NCBI GenBank assembly: GCA_958510825.1
Contig: OY294046.1
Coordinates: 4,774,001-4,838,000 of the forward strand
Direction of reading: 5' to 3'
Length of the DNA: 64,000 nucleotides
From: Brachypterus glaber
Taxonomy: Eukaryota; Arthropoda; Insecta; Coleoptera; Kateretidae
The position numbers were made by a program, and so were the translations under genes. Position 1 is the stretch's first letter. Every line of letters starts with the position of its first letter. Positions 10,486 through 22,600 of this stretch are shown piece by piece. The notes under the pieces are model-generated. The model did no database searches and was not told the origin of the DNA. It saw only the letters and a list, made by a program, of their open reading frames with translations.

Positions 10486-11519
10486 CAGTCGGTCAAGTAA
10501 GAGCGTGTCACCTATATGTAGTCGGTAAGAGAGGGCCATACTTTTTTATTTCGAGGACCTCCAATTTGCGTCCTTTTAAAGAAAATGGAGGATTTTTATT
10601 ATGGATAAAACTATGTACTTGTCATGATGGAGAGTAAAGAAAATATTGTCTTTTGCCATCTGTGAATTAAATTAAATATAATCTAAATTTATTGTTATTA
10701 TAACACTCTGAGTATGTATAAACTACCTTTTGTAAAGGTCCAAAAATGAATATAAACTAATAAACTAAACTAAACTAAACTATAGTTTACTTCCTGACGC
10801 ACAATGCTTTGTACATAGAGACTACTTCTGAAGCTCATTTTTGGTGAACTAAAACGTTTTAAAACTTGATATTTGTGCTGCGTACCTGACACAGTTCGAG
10901 GCTGTCTTCCTCTATTCGCAAATGACGCCTACAGCAGCTGCGAAGTATATGGGCAAGTCGGGGACATTTGTCAACAAGTGAGTGAAATGATACTCGGAAA
11001 TGAAAAATGTTGACGACTTATTAGATCGTGGCTCAACAGGAAAAGTGTCGGCTAAGTACGAAAAATAATTTTAAATATGTTATCTCAGAATCCTTAATTA
11101 ACCCTGCGATAAGATGTGAAAATACCGATGCATAAAAGTTTGGATATTTCGCATGAAACAATTTGGGCTCACAATTTAAAGTAGCGAAGTGCAATAAAGA
11201 AACCTTTGTTGAGTGAAAAATAGAGAAGAACGAATCTCGTAGGTCAAAGAAAAGATTGATCGAGATTGGCCGTCCCAGTCGCCCGACGCAAACCCCATCA
11301 AGCACAAGCTTTGCGTCTTTGCCGTAGGAATATGTGGAAAATCTCGTCAAAGTATGCCCCCACGATGCCAGGAGATCATTGACGCCAATGGGCACTGGAC
11401 GAGTTCCTAAATTATTTGCATTGATCTACCATTCATTGACTGTGAGTTGATGTACAAAACTTTAGTATAAATAAATTCTTAAATAAACAATGCGTGACAC
11501 GCTCTTACTTGACCGACTG
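10486..11519 (+). mobile_element. Tc1/mariner-type transposon, defective
   Basis: The 26-bp ends are identical inverted repeats starting CAGTCGGTCAAGTAAGAGCG. A TA dinucleotide flanks each end (10484-10485 and 11520-11521), the standard target duplication of this superfamily. The length (1034 bp) is near that of a full short Tc1 element but the transposase has lost its catalytic core. Confidence 0.9.
10874..11410 (+). pseudogene. Tc1/mariner-family transposase pseudogene
   Basis: Three transposase pieces can be read. From 10874 the frame gives LTQFEAVFLYSQ, TPTAAAKYMGKSGTFVNK, then YSEMKNVDDLLDRGSTGK, the paired helix-turn-helix DNA-binding region, broken by two TGA codons where Trp and Arg codons are expected. 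A middle piece near 11130-11215 reads ETIWAHNLK then SAIKKPLLSEK, with stops. The last piece, in another frame from about 11262, reads DWPSQSPDANPIKH, the signature around the third catalytic acidic residue region of the DDE/D fold, here with Lys in place of the usual Glu before His. The segment that should hold the first two catalytic Asp residues is missing. It lies between intact inverted ends. It is non-functional, but the family assignment is firm. Confidence 0.85.
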
Positions 11520-11578
11520 TAATTTATAGCTAAATTGTCCTTCGTATGAAAAATATAACAGTTTGAAAAAATAGGTAG

Positions 11579-11731
11579 AGCTCGTCAAACGTAGGAAGAG
11601 ACGTGAGTTTTTAAAAATGGACACGCCCCCCTAGTGCGCATTGGACAGCGGCTGAATTCTCCAGTTGTTGTCTTTCTTCCTCCGAATAATTTCTCTTACA
11701 TTTCCACGTCTCTTCCTACGTTTGACGAGCT
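11579..11731. repeat. 153-bp foldback
   Basis: The ends are AGCTCGTCAAACGTAGGAAG and its complement, inverted, continuing through AGACGTG. The unique centre includes GGACACGCCCCCC. It lies 60 bp from the Tc1-type element. Confidence 0.8.
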
Positions 11732-12011
11732 GTAAATTACGATACAACTTATCTTTTGTTAACCGAAACGAAATTGTTTTTTTTTTGGACAAGTAATTTT
11801 AAAACAATAGTTGTTTCTTAGAAATACTCTTGAATTATTAATATAAAAGGTTTAGTAGGTTTAATCAATAAGTTTTCAGTCATAGCATGACTTACGCTAC
11901 ATCGGGGACTTTCACAAAATGTGGAATAATATTCTTGTTCAGCAGTCTCCTATATCAGAATAATTTTTGTAATACTTTTTTAAAGAATTGTAATAGTATA
12001 TTCTGTAACTA
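11732..12011. other. Non-coding stretch
   Basis: No element recognised. Confidence 0.4.
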
Positions 12012-12109
12012 GTATGGAATAGACAATATTCTGCGCGAGCGGAAAGTATGTCATACGAGCCGGCAGGCGAGTATGACGGTCCCGCGAGCGCGGAATGACT
12101 ATTCCATAC
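12012..12109. repeat. GC-cored inverted repeat
   Basis: Outer GTATGGAATAG/CTATTCCATAC. Inner GTCATAC/GTATGAC separated by GAGCCGGCAGGCGA, with GCGCGAGCG and GCGAGCGCG at the two shoulders. It has the same layout as 3923-4012 and 16722-16820. Confidence 0.7.
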
Positions 12110-13085
12110 GTGTTGTAGACTATACTTTTTCTTCGACTGCAAATATAAAACACTGTATGGCTTTAAACTGCGGACAAGGTTAAAAACAATGTTTTTTGTG
12201 ACTCGACATTGTAAATACAACAAAACACATATTTTTAAATAAAGAAATTAATGTTATTTAATAATTTTATCAAATCAGTACTTAAAAAATATTTTTATTT
12301 AATTTTAGCACATATTTACAAATTATAATGCAAAAATTGAAGGTTATGTCAGATTGTTGTGACAGATATCAGGTTTAAATATTTAACAATAGATGGAGCA
12401 GTTTTAATTTTTTGAACTAAATTGATAAAAAACTGGTCAAATATTAAGAAAAACTAATAAACTTTATATAATTTTAACGCAAAACTTTAAATTGCATTAA
12501 ATTATTCAATATTTCATGGTAAAATAAATTAATTTTTGCTAATTTTGCTACAGTTTTCTTTACTTTTATAAACAAGAGATGGCACTACATGTGCTCATTC
12601 TAACACTTGATACGGAATATTCATACCGTATCTAGAGCTAGAATAAATTCATTCTGTGTTTGAAAAGTGTGTGTATTTGCTTACATTCTAAAGCAGTCGT
12701 AGAAAAAAGTATTTTTTTTAGAAATTACATATATCCACAAAAAAATACGTTAACCAACTTTATTGCAACATGTTAACAGGCATGTGATATTAGGGTGGAC
12801 CTTATGTTTTTTTTTGGGGTCCTAATTGGGCCCCTTTAATTTGTAAATTACCCATAAATCGTAAAAAATCGTTGAAAATTCTTTGTAATTTTTGTATACA
12901 TAAGTGAAAATTTTAAAGGACTTGAAATCTTATTATTGTTCCTTTTGAGCATACAAAATTATGTGCCAAATTGCAAAATGATCAACAGATTCTAACCCGT
13001 GTCAAAAATCCGCCAAAGTTGCCCCTAACACTAACATTTACAAATTTCTACCATAAATGTGAGTCAAACGGTAAACGAACATTTT
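12110..13085. other. Non-coding stretch
   Basis: Very AT-rich. A short hairpin (ACGGAATATTCATACCGTA) lies near 12612. No gene or known repeat seen. Confidence 0.4.
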
Positions 13086-13607
13086 AATAGTATATTAAAG
13101 TACTAGTTTCATAACATACGTTTTTAGCGCACGAGTACAAGTTTAGAAAACGAGCCGCTTGCGGCGAGTTTTCTAAAGTACTAGTGCTCTAAAAACGTGT
13201 TATGAAACGAGTGCTTTATAGAATTTTTTCTATTTTGCTCTAAAATTTAAAAAACTTACATTTAAATTGATTTAGGGATTTTTGTTTTGGGTTGGCATTA
13301 CAGTTTACACTATGTTTAAAATTCTAAGAACAAATGATATTTTGATATATTTTACAGTCATCTCTTCTTTTTTCACTGCAATTAACCAGTTCACAATTTT
13401 AACACGGTAAAAAATAACCCAAACACAAAATTTTGTAAAAAATTAAACTTTAAATCGACATTGACATTTGCACGCAATACGTCAAGAGATAGGATTTTGT
13501 ATGTTGCCAACCCAACAGAAAAAAAAGTAGAGACCTCTTATGGGCCTATAAGAACACGCAAAATGCGTGTGATTATGAGTTTATAAGAGTCGAAAAATAG
13601 AAAAAAA
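13086..13607 (-). mobile_element. Family R element, full copy
   Basis: Inverted relative to 55567-56079 and 61613-62137. It includes the palindrome CATAACATACGTTTTTAGCG...CGTGTTATG enclosing TTTAGAAAACGAGCCGCTTG, and the terminal hairpin with CGCAAAATGCG. No reading frame. Confidence 0.85.
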
Positions 13608-14008
13608 TATATCAAACCGGACTGAATGTCGCTTTTAGAATTAATCGAATAAAAAAGTTATTTTTAAAATTTATTTATCCTTCTAAAGAAGGTATATCTG
13701 AATTTAAATTTAAATGTCTTAAGATATATTATTTTTGCAAATATTTTAACTTGGAATATGGCGATATTAAAATCCAACTACCAACCTTGGAAAAACGAGT
13801 TTGCAGTTGAACAAACTTCAAGTTTATATGAATTGTTGTTAGTAAAATTTAAACTTTTTGTTTTAAAAGCATATTATTTAAAACTTTATGTGCAGTCTAA
13901 TCTAAAAATAAAATTTACAACAAAATAAACATGCAAAAGGCAGTGGCTCATTCGCTTAATGGCTATTATAATGTAAAGTTTAATTACATCTTTGAGTTTC
14001 TTTGCTAA
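13608..14008. other. Non-coding stretch
   Basis: AT-rich, nothing recognised. Confidence 0.4.
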
Positions 14009-15205
14009 TACCGGGTGTTTTTTTTAAACTGAAACTTTTAAATATCTCGAATACTATGCATTTTAGAAAAAAAAAATGTCGGACAAAAGTTGTTTATTTT
14101 AAAGGGAGCAACAAAATGGCGTATTTATTTTTTACGGATATTTACGTTTTCAAGGTAATTTCAAGGTCAACTTTATTTTTTTAAATGGGAACATATATTT
14201 TTTTCCTGTTATTTAATTCTATCTACTTAAAAAAAATCTTTTGTAAAAAACTTTTTTTGATCGGACTTTTAGTTGCAGAGATAACACAGCCACACATAAT
14301 TAAAAAGGTTGGATCTCCGACGGACTTGACTAGTATTTTGAGCCGCTGAATCCGAATCTGAGGTCGGAATTGAAAAGTTTGCTCTCACTTTTAACATAAC
14401 CTGAAAAAACATATCATATCATTGCGAAAAGTATGTTTTTTGAGGTTATGTTGAAAATGGGAGTTAACTTTCAAATTCCGACCTCAGCGGCTCAAAATAC
14501 ATAGGAATTGACTAGTCAAGTCCGTCGGAGATTCAACTTTTTTAATTTTGTGTGGCCGTGTTATCTCTGCAACTAAAAGTCCGATCAAAAAAGTTTTTTA
14601 CTAAAGATTTTTAATTTTTGAGGACAATGGAGCTCTCTACTACTAGAATTATGAAACAAAAGACGTCTACCCTATCTCTATCTCATTTGTGCTACACTTT
14701 CCAGCCAACCAAATAAATACTGTATTTGTTTTTCATACAACAAATACAGTATTTATTTGATTGGCCGGAAAGTGTAGCACTGAGCGGCACGAACGAACAT
14801 AGCTAATGTGAATCTGTAAAATAAGATAATTCTACTAAAATTTAGATGGCGCCAGTAATTTCTTTAATAAAAATAATATAGTTACACTTTTCGCCCGGTC
14901 AAGTAAATATTGTATTTGTTCAACAAAGAACAAATACAGAATTTGTTTGGTTGGGTGGAAGTGGGAGTGTATGTATGTCTTCTATCTTTTTTGGGTAGAA
15001 CTTTTGTCCCTGTCTAATCTAACGGGAGAAATCGCCATTAAATAAGTAAAAAAATATGGTCCTATTTAAGAAAAACAAAGTTGACCTTGAACTAACACTG
15101 AAAACGTAAATATCCGTAAAAACAACTTTTGTCTGACATTTCTTTTTCTAAAATGCATAGTATTCGAGATATTTGAAAGTTTTAGGTTAAAAAAATACCC
15201 GGTAT
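14009..15205. mobile_element. Foldback element with TACCGGGTGTTTTTTTT ends, carrying a nested MITE
   Basis: The left arm (14009-about 14190) and right arm (about 15060-15205) are inverted copies including TATTTACGTTTTCA. A second inverted pair (about 14245-14360 and 14490-14604; GATCGGACTTTTAGTTGCAG and complement) sits inside. A complete double-hairpin MITE at 14626-15040 lies between the inner pair and the right arm. A half copy of the outer arm occurs at 22410-22600. Confidence 0.8.
14626..15040 (+). mobile_element. Family M double-hairpin MITE, copy 1
   Basis: About 414 bp. It contains two strong hairpins: AAATAAATACTGTATTTG with its complement, and GTAAATATTGTATTTG...CAAATACAGAATTTG. 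The ends AATGGAGATCTCT/AGAAATCGCCATT are imperfect inverted repeats. Other copies are at 17769, 23621, 31497, 45874 and, halved, 57305. Confidence 0.9.
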
Positions 15206-16721
15206 ATGATTATACTAGAGCTAAATATTTATATTTATTTATAGTCCAAGCAAATTAAGCTTTTAACTAAAAGCGATACATTCAATTTTTATAGAAAGCA
15301 CTATAGTGCCTAATTCGAGTTATTCTCAACCCTACAACTTTTTAACAGTTTAACATATCGACTTCAAATCTGAATCACGTTAATAGAATAATAGTTGCTT
15401 TATGTTGGTGTATAACGCACATTTTTAGACAAATGGGGCGTAGGTGGGGGAGAAAAGTATACCTATAAATAAAACGGGAAGTTATTTGACACATCAAATT
15501 AAAGATCTAAAAAATGCATATTGCTGTACCCGGTGCGTGTGTGGTGGGGTTAAAACCACCGGTCACCCATGACATAAGGTAAGTGCAGGTATTATGCCCA
15601 TGCTAACGTATAATTGCTGATAAAAATTAAAGGAGATAACTTCAAAACAAAATAATATATATAGAGGCCAGATTACTTATTTATGCTTAAGTTATTAAAG
15701 AAAAACATGAAAAAAGTTTTAAAAAATAAAAAATATAGGCCGTTTAAAAAATGTATCAATTGGCCATATTACCAACACGGTGCTGGTAATATGGCCACAT
15801 ATGAAATAAATCATATTTTTCTAAATATTATCAAGTTAAGTATTTATATATGCTCGTTTTTATTGCCTTTTATTATATAAAATAAAAAAAATTAAAATGT
15901 TAAATAAAAACTATACACTTTATAAAATATAAAAAAAAAACAATTAATGGCTTTAGGTAAACTAAAACATACTTGATAAATATTTTATACTAGCTATTTT
16001 TTTTTTAATTATTCACAATCTGAATAAAAATGGTCCTTTGTAATTTTCTGTTAGTCTAACACAATATTTATGTAAATAAACGTAACATCTATCAGCGAGC
16101 CTCATAGCTTCCTGCAGGAAGCATGCTTATTGCCATGGCCATATTACTATACACACAAACTGGCCATATTACTCTACATTGTAATGTAGAAGATTTCCTA
16201 AATTTTTGTTAAAGTTATGTTTATTGACTGAAATTCTATATAGACCAACTGTTAAATAGAAAGTTTTGCTATAATAAAATATAAATAAAATGTAAAGTAC
16301 TTACCGTAATCAAATGTTATGAATTTTCAAAATATTAAAATTTTTATATAATAGTTTACCAAGGAAAAGAAAATCACTAAAATCGTTGCAAAATTAAAGC
16401 CATTAATAGTGGCGCGATCTAGCGCTTGCCCTAGGAATCTGGTTAGAAACACTAACCTAAAATACTGTAATCAAAATTTTTTCATTCTTACTTTTTGAAA
16501 TATGGAAAATTGGCCATAATAAATACATGGCCTTAATACCTGCAACCCTTATTTCAAACATTTAAAAAAAAACCCTTAAAACCGTATCGCAAAAATTAAA
16601 ATAATGCAATAAGTAATTATCATAATAAATTTAATTTAAACTAGAAATTTATAGTTAAAATTAAATTTATCCTTTTACTATTGTTTGCCTAATTAGCAAG
16701 TAATAGTATATTATTAACCAA
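15206..16721. other. Non-coding tract with GGCCATATTA words
   Basis: No gene. The word TGGCCATATTAC or close variants occurs at about 15761, 15787 (inverted, forming a 35-bp hairpin with GGTGCTGG), 16136, 16171 and 16510, within 15660-16560. This suggests one element with an internal word repeat, but I could not define its ends. Confidence 0.45.
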
Positions 16722-16820
16722 GTGAGAGAAGTTTAAAATTTTTGACCTGCGTCAAATTGCGGATGAGCGCGTAGCGCGAAGCCCGCAAGACGCCGTCTAA
16801 AATGTTAAATCTTCACTCAC
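16722..16820. repeat. GC-cored inverted repeat
   Basis: Outer arms GTGAGAGAAGTTTAAAATTT and an imperfect complement ending CTTCACTCAC. Inner GACCTGCGTC/GACGCCGTC, with the centre GAGCGCGTAGCGCGAAGC. It has the layout of 3923-4012 and 12012-12109. Confidence 0.65.
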
Positions 16821-17768
16821 GTGGAAAATATAGTATTTTTTTCACTACCAGTACAATTAATTAGCTATTTATTTATTTATTTTACTAAAATTTAATGAAA
16901 AAGCTTATAAATTTAAAATATTACGCTGGCCATTCGCGGCCATTAAAAAAACAAATGAATAACTTGACATTTCTTGCACAAATTTTCTTGTGATCTGCTA
17001 AAATTATTAAGTTAGAAAATGTTTCCGTGTTAAGTGTAATAAAATATATAAAAATAGAAAGTGAAATGTAAAGTGATGATTCTGGTACTCCCCCAGAAAT
17101 AATGGGACAGGAGAAAACTGTGAGGGAGAATCTATTGCCTCAAAAATCAATATATGGGGGTTGTACCTCTAATAATCTATGATTCTTACGGTAATATATG
17201 GGTTGTATAATCTATAGTTGAATATGATAGACCAATGATTTTTACTTTTCGAAGTGTTTTGTAAAACATGTTTTATAGGTACTAATTTAGTTAATATTTT
17301 TTAATTTATCATGCAATAAATAAATTTGGTGCCTAAAGACACTTATAATAGCAATGTAATTTAATAATTATGTGAAACGTCAGATGCCAAAACATTATTA
17401 ACCATGGTGCAATTTCATTATTTTTAGAACCTCTGACGTCATAGGTAGAGAAATAATATTTCTACCAATGAAAATAACAGTAATAAAGATGTGCTTTTAG
17501 GCTGGTAGTGAAAAAAAGTAATTAAAATGGTAAGTACAGTCATAAGGGATTTGTAAAACAAATAATAATAAATTATTTTATAAAAATATAATACCAGTTA
17601 TACTAACCTATACCAGATTAGGTTTGTTTTTTTTTTAAACATTTAACGGATATACCGGAATGTCATATGCTAAAGCTTTTATAAACTAGAATTGTGTGAT
17701 AAAAAATAAATATTAAAAAATACATTTTTAAATTTAATTTAAATATTGTTTTTTTGTACTTACACCGC
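16821..17768. other. Non-coding stretch
   Basis: TTTTTTTCACTACCAG near 16838 is mirrored by CTGGTAGTGAAAAAAA near 17502, which may be the ends of an element of about 0.7 kb. Nothing coding. Confidence 0.4.
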
Positions 17769-18173
17769 AATGGAGATTTCTCCCGTTAGATTAGACAGGG
17801 ACAAAAGTTCTACCCAAAAAGGATAGAATACATACATACACTCCCACTTTCACCCAACCAAACAAATTCTGTATTTGTTCTTTGTTGAACAAATAGAGTA
17901 TTTACTTGGCCGGGCGAAAAGTGTAACTATATTAAAGAAGTTACTGGCGCCATCTAAATTTTAGTAGAATTATCTTATTCTACAGATTCACATAAGCTAT
18001 GTTCGTTCGTACCGCTCACTGCTACACTTTCCGGCCAACCAAATAAATACTGTATTTCTTGTATGAAAAACAAATACAGTATTTATTTGGTTGGCTGGAA
18101 AGTGTAGCACAAATGAGATAGAGATAGGGTAGACGTCTTTTGTTTCATAATTCTAGTTGTAGAGATCTCCATT
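17769..18173 (-). mobile_element. Family M MITE, copy 2
   Basis: Inverted relative to copy 1 and complete, with both hairpins. It differs by scattered substitutions and a short deletion near 17933 (one run of about 10 bases missing). Confidence 0.9.
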
Positions 18174-18390
18174 GCCTTGAGAACATGTCGTTTTAATTTC
18201 GTAAAAGGAAGTTTAATCATAATTACTCGTTCCATCCAGTTTTGGGCGAAACATGTGTGTCGAATAAAATATTCTATGGAACACGTGAGTAAATAAGTAT
18301 TATTGAAAAGGAAGTGTATATTATTCCGAGTACAGGGAATACTTTAGTACAGTTACATATAGCTAGTCCGACAATAATGTTTTAAGGTAT
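18174..18390. other. Non-coding stretch
   Basis: Nothing recognised. Confidence 0.35.
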
Positions 18391-18603
18391 AGTCCTAATA
18401 ATGGTGGAGGTCGCTTGCAAAACAGCCCTACATTATATTACGATATATCAAGAAAGCTTTGACTCAGAGACTTCAATTTTGGACCAAATATTTTAACGTG
18501 ACAAAAAACTTTTGGTGAAAATTTTAAGTCTCTATGTCAAAGCGTTCTTGAAATATCGTGGTGTAAAGTTGTTTTGCAAGCGACCTGCACCATTAATAGG
18601 ACT
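18391..18603. repeat. 213-bp foldback
   Basis: AGTCCTAATAATGGTGGAGG at left is matched, inverted, at right by GACCTGCACCATTAATAGGACT; TCGCTTGCAAAACA/TGTTTTGCAAGCGA continues the arms. The inner text TCAAAGCGTTCTTGAAATA resembles 62285-62300. Confidence 0.75.
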
Positions 18604-19716
18604 TTATTACAATTTGTAAAAAAACTCTTTAATATTTACAAATTTGGCGAAGGCGCGTCTACGTGTTTGGTCTTTAATAACACTAGGCAACAAATCACAA
18701 CTTTTTTTTTGCCCCGATCGAAAAGTAAATTTTTCTTACTAATTCGAGGGCGTAGAAACCGAATCTGACCTTAGAAAAATTTTAGCACCTAAAATTTTTG
18801 AGTAAATAAATGAAAAAGAAACATAATTAAAGTACACAGTGTAAACTTTTTTCACAAAAAGCCCAAAAAGTATATTTTTCTTATCAATTTAAAGGCGCAG
18901 AATCCAAATTTGACCTTAAAAAAAATCCAGCACACCTATTTTTTTAAATTTTAGTACAGGCAATTATGCCAATTTAAAAATAATTTATAAAACAAAATAT
19001 TGTGTATTTTTTGTTTGTTTTTTTTTTTTAATAGTTCTACATCATAAAAATGTTACTTTATTACATAAAAACCATATTGCTTAACATTTTTTAGTTCATT
19101 TTTGACCCCCTAGTAATGATTTTTGACAATTTTTAGCATGGGTACGTGGCGATAAGCTTATACACCCTTCTCCTTACCCTCCACACATACTTAGTTTTGT
19201 CACATTATCCATTTTTTTTTAATTTTTTTTTCATAATATCCCTATTTATTCTACCTGTGAATTTAAAGTTTCCATGTTTTAAATTGGGTATTTTTTAACT
19301 AATATTGAGTCGCCGAATCTAAATTTGTTCTTGGAATATTTTTATCTCCCATGATTTTTGAACAAAAGAGGGATAAAATAATGATTTTTTAACATTTTTA
19401 TCTCATTTTTCTCAGAAAATTTAGGCAATAGAAATATTCTGAGGCCAGATTCAGTTTCAGCGACCCAAAATTAGTTAATATGACTCCAATCAGGGCAAGA
19501 AATCGTGTTGCCTAGTGTAATAAAACACAACTGAATTAAATAGTTTTTTTACTTTTTTTAGGCCACTGAATCTAAAGTTACATAGGTCAATATTTCTATC
19601 TGTTTATTAGATTCTTGAGATAAATAAGGCCAACATCCCTATGTAATCAAATTCACTGATAAAACACTTCCAAAAGGTTCCTTTAAACCTTTTCCTGGGT
19701 ATCTTTTTAAAGATAT
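18604..19716. other. Non-coding tract with degenerate direct repeats
   Basis: The phrase AAACCGAATCTGACCTTAGA and variants recur near 18757, 18900, 19315 and 19440 (inverted). It is probably an old decayed repeat. The open frame at 18574-18768 is fortuitous. Confidence 0.4.
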
Positions 19717-20462
19717 CTTTTCACGGAGCAATTTGTACGCAAGTTTGATGCTATGCAATTCTGTTGCAAGAATGATTCAGTCACTGCGCATGCCTTCAAG
19801 CAACTTTGATGCTATTTTTGAGCCATCAAATTATTAGAACAAGTTCTATTTTTCGACGATTTTCAGGAACGGCTATGTGCTTTATGCAACGTTTTGATAA
19901 ACTGCGCATGCGCACGCGCCTGCGATGACCGTTTTCAATATGTTATTTTCGATAAAAAACATTTTTTTACAAAAAAAAAAACACGAAACAGACGCCAAAC
20001 CAACGTTAACGAAAACCAAGGCCCCCTCATTAAAAAAAAAGACCAAACCAAGAAAAAACCAAAACAAACTCCTGCACAGAGAGCTGCATTTAGGCGCTTT
20101 GCGATTTTCACGCAGAGATTTATAGTTATTTTCGTGGTACCAACTTGGAAAAAAGTTACCAAATCGATTTCTTTTCACTAATATAGTAGCGACTGCACAT
20201 GTTAATAATTATTATTATTAATAAATAATAGGCCGGTCTAACTAAAAAACTTCCTTAAAAAAGCAAATGCTAGGTCATGTTTTTGTAAACAAACACAAAA
20301 ATTGCCTGGTTGGCAGCACTGTTTAACTTGCAATATATAGCGTCAAACCTGCGTACAACTTGCTCCGTGAAAAGGCAAATGAATGTGCAATTGTCCTCAT
20401 GCTATATCTGGCAGCAAACTTGCATAGCATCTAACTTGCGTACAAATTTTTCCGTGAAAAGG
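19717..20462. mobile_element. TIR element with 40-bp ends
   Basis: The left end CTTTTCACGGAGCAATTTGT, continuing through ACGCAAGTTTGATGCTATGCA, is matched at right (about 20420-20462) in inverted orientation with few mismatches. The interior contains a purine-rich stretch giving overlapping open frames on both strands (19882-20181). None has a motif, so I treat the element as non-coding. Confidence 0.75.
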
Positions 20463-21451
20463 CCCCTTAAGAATATTGATAAATTATAATTATAATTTGC
20501 ATAATGCTATAGAGGAGCTATGTATATTCACAGAAGCTGAGATTTTAATGTAGTTTAAACACGTTACGTGGTAAAAGGAAACTGAACTATTTTGGAATTA
20601 TCACTACGTGTTTGTGTAAGATCACTTATAAAATGCAAAAACCTTTCAAATGCAGACCAATGTTATCTATTAATATTTATTTATAATTAATTTTCCACGA
20701 AAAAGTTTATGGATTTATTGTTTGGTTGAATAAAACTTATTATATAATTAACTAGAAAGTTATTTATAGTTGATCAACATATTACTGATCAATATATTGA
20801 TATTATTTCTTATTATTTAAATGAACAATAAAGCAAAAATAACAAAAGAGCTAGGGTGATTTTTTTAGTTTATAACGAACCTACGCTAAATTTTTTTTAT
20901 AAAAACAAAGCGAAAAAAACAAAGTTTTCAGAAACCAAATGGAAACCGACTCTGGCAGCTTTAATACGTGAATTGCGACTTGATTCATTTCTCTAATAAA
21001 CATTGTTTAATATAATACCTTTAAAGACGATTAAATTAAAACAGTACGAAATTGGACTTGATCCGTTTTAATTTAGAACCCCTCTGTATGTATTTTTTCG
21101 TCCCCGACGTACTATCGACATCAGTTTTAGGTTATATTTGTGACGTCATACATACGACGTATATCAAACGTCGACAAGACGTCAGTTTTTGGTCAAATAT
21201 TGACGTCATCGAAATTGTGCCACTTTTACCCCACACTGATGCATTTCTTTACAGTTTTTTGCAGAATGTTATCTCAATTAGTTTTTGGAATAGTAAAAGA
21301 GACATTTTAGACTTTTTTGAAAATTTCGTTTGGACTTGGTCAAAACTCTTTTAAAGATTTATTATCTGGCTGTAACAGAAGGCCGGAGAACCTACACGGG
21401 TTCTGTTTTTTTGTTTTTGAGGATGCAATTTTAAAAATCACGATGCAGATA
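20463..21451. other. Non-coding stretch
   Basis: AT-rich. The open frame at 21052-21354 has no recognised motif and sits among repeats. TGACGTCA and ACGTCGAC-like words occur near 21140-21210. Confidence 0.4.
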
Positions 21452-22145
21452 CCTGGTAGAAAAGTTCATAAATCTAACTTAACATAACATTAATTAGTGA
21501 CATTTTTATGTTTAGTCCCAAACGTTATACAAAAACGTTATAGAATATATATTTTCTAACCTTAAAAACTAACGTTTGACAAAAACGTTATAAAATACAT
21601 AAATCTAACGTTAGTTTCCCAGCTAAATTCTAACCTTTTTCTAACCTTATTATAACTTTAAATATTATTTAAATTTCCATTATTAATATGTAAGCTATAG
21701 TAGAAAATACTCATTTCAGACAGCTATGTGCCTAGGTTTGATAATTATTTATTATTTCTATAATAAGTTTAAAAAAATATCCCCCAAAAGTCAAAATTAA
21801 AAAGATGGCTATTTTATAAATAAATGTAACGAAATTATGTTTAAAAATATTGTGATTGCTAAAATATATTAAGATTTATTTATATGAATAAATTTGTCTC
21901 CAGCTGTCATTTTATGATGCAGGTAGAAATTTCCTAGTTGGCCACGCCCCCTCGGAAAGTTAGAAATTAAACGTATTTATAACATATTTCTAACTTAAAA
22001 AAAATCTAACGTAAGATTAACGTTTGTAACTAACGTTTGATTCTAACGGTAAAAAGCGGAACATTTTTACATATTTTATAACGTACTTTTATACAGTTTT
22101 CTAACGTTAGAAAAACGTTATTCTGACGTTAAATTTCTACTAGGG
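21452..22145 (+). mobile_element. Family W1 element, rich in AACGTTA words
   Basis: The ends CCTGGTAGAAA and TTTCTACTAGGG are inverted. At least a dozen copies of AACGTTA/TAACGTT-type words crowd both flanks, and the middle is unique (AGCTGTCATTTTATGATGCA). A second copy is inverted at 58964-59769. Confidence 0.85.
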
Positions 22146-22409
22146 GAGTGATTAATCCTAAATATTAAATTTAATAAAAATATCGATAAAAATAGGTATA
22201 TGTTATATTGTAAACTATTTCTTTGCCAGTTATAGCTCAATAAAATATAACTGCCAATTATTTTTGTAATAAAATAAATGAATTACCCCTTTTATTTCAT
22301 TATCAAATCTAATATTTTGTAAGAAATAAACTTTATTACAAGGATATTATAGTGTTTTATTAGGAGTAAAATTGATGCATTTTGGGTCAAATCTCTAAAG
22401 TTTAATATA

Positions 22410-22600
22410 CTGGGTGTTTCTTTTTTTAACCTGAAACTTTCAAATATCTCGATATGCATTTTAGAAAAAATAAATCCCACAAAAGTTGTTTATTTTAATG
22501 GGGGAAATAAAATGGCTTATTTACTTTTTACGTTTTTACGTTTTAAAGGTCAACATTTATTTTTAATGCAAACATAAACTGTGTATTTAAAATAGGATAC
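22410..22600 (+). repeat. Half copy of the 14009-15205 foldback arm
   Basis: TACTGGGTGTTTC, then AACCTGAAACTTTCAAATAT and AAAATGGCTTATTTACTTTT parallel 14009-14190. No matching right arm is seen nearby. Confidence 0.65.

Noticed and set aside
11033..11395. 120-codon frame on the minus strand
   Set aside because: It is antisense to the Tc1-type transposase remnant, whose plus-strand motifs (TPTAAAKYMGKSG and SPDANPIKH) are clear.
19882..20181. Overlapping open frames of up to 98 codons on both strands
   Set aside because: They lie in a purine-rich A-run region inside a TIR element; amino-acid content is low-complexity Lys/Phe and no motif is visible.
21052..21354. 100-codon frame starting MDLIRFNLEPLC
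   Set aside because: No recognised domain, no neighbours, surrounded by repeats; length is within chance for this composition. Transcript evidence would be needed.
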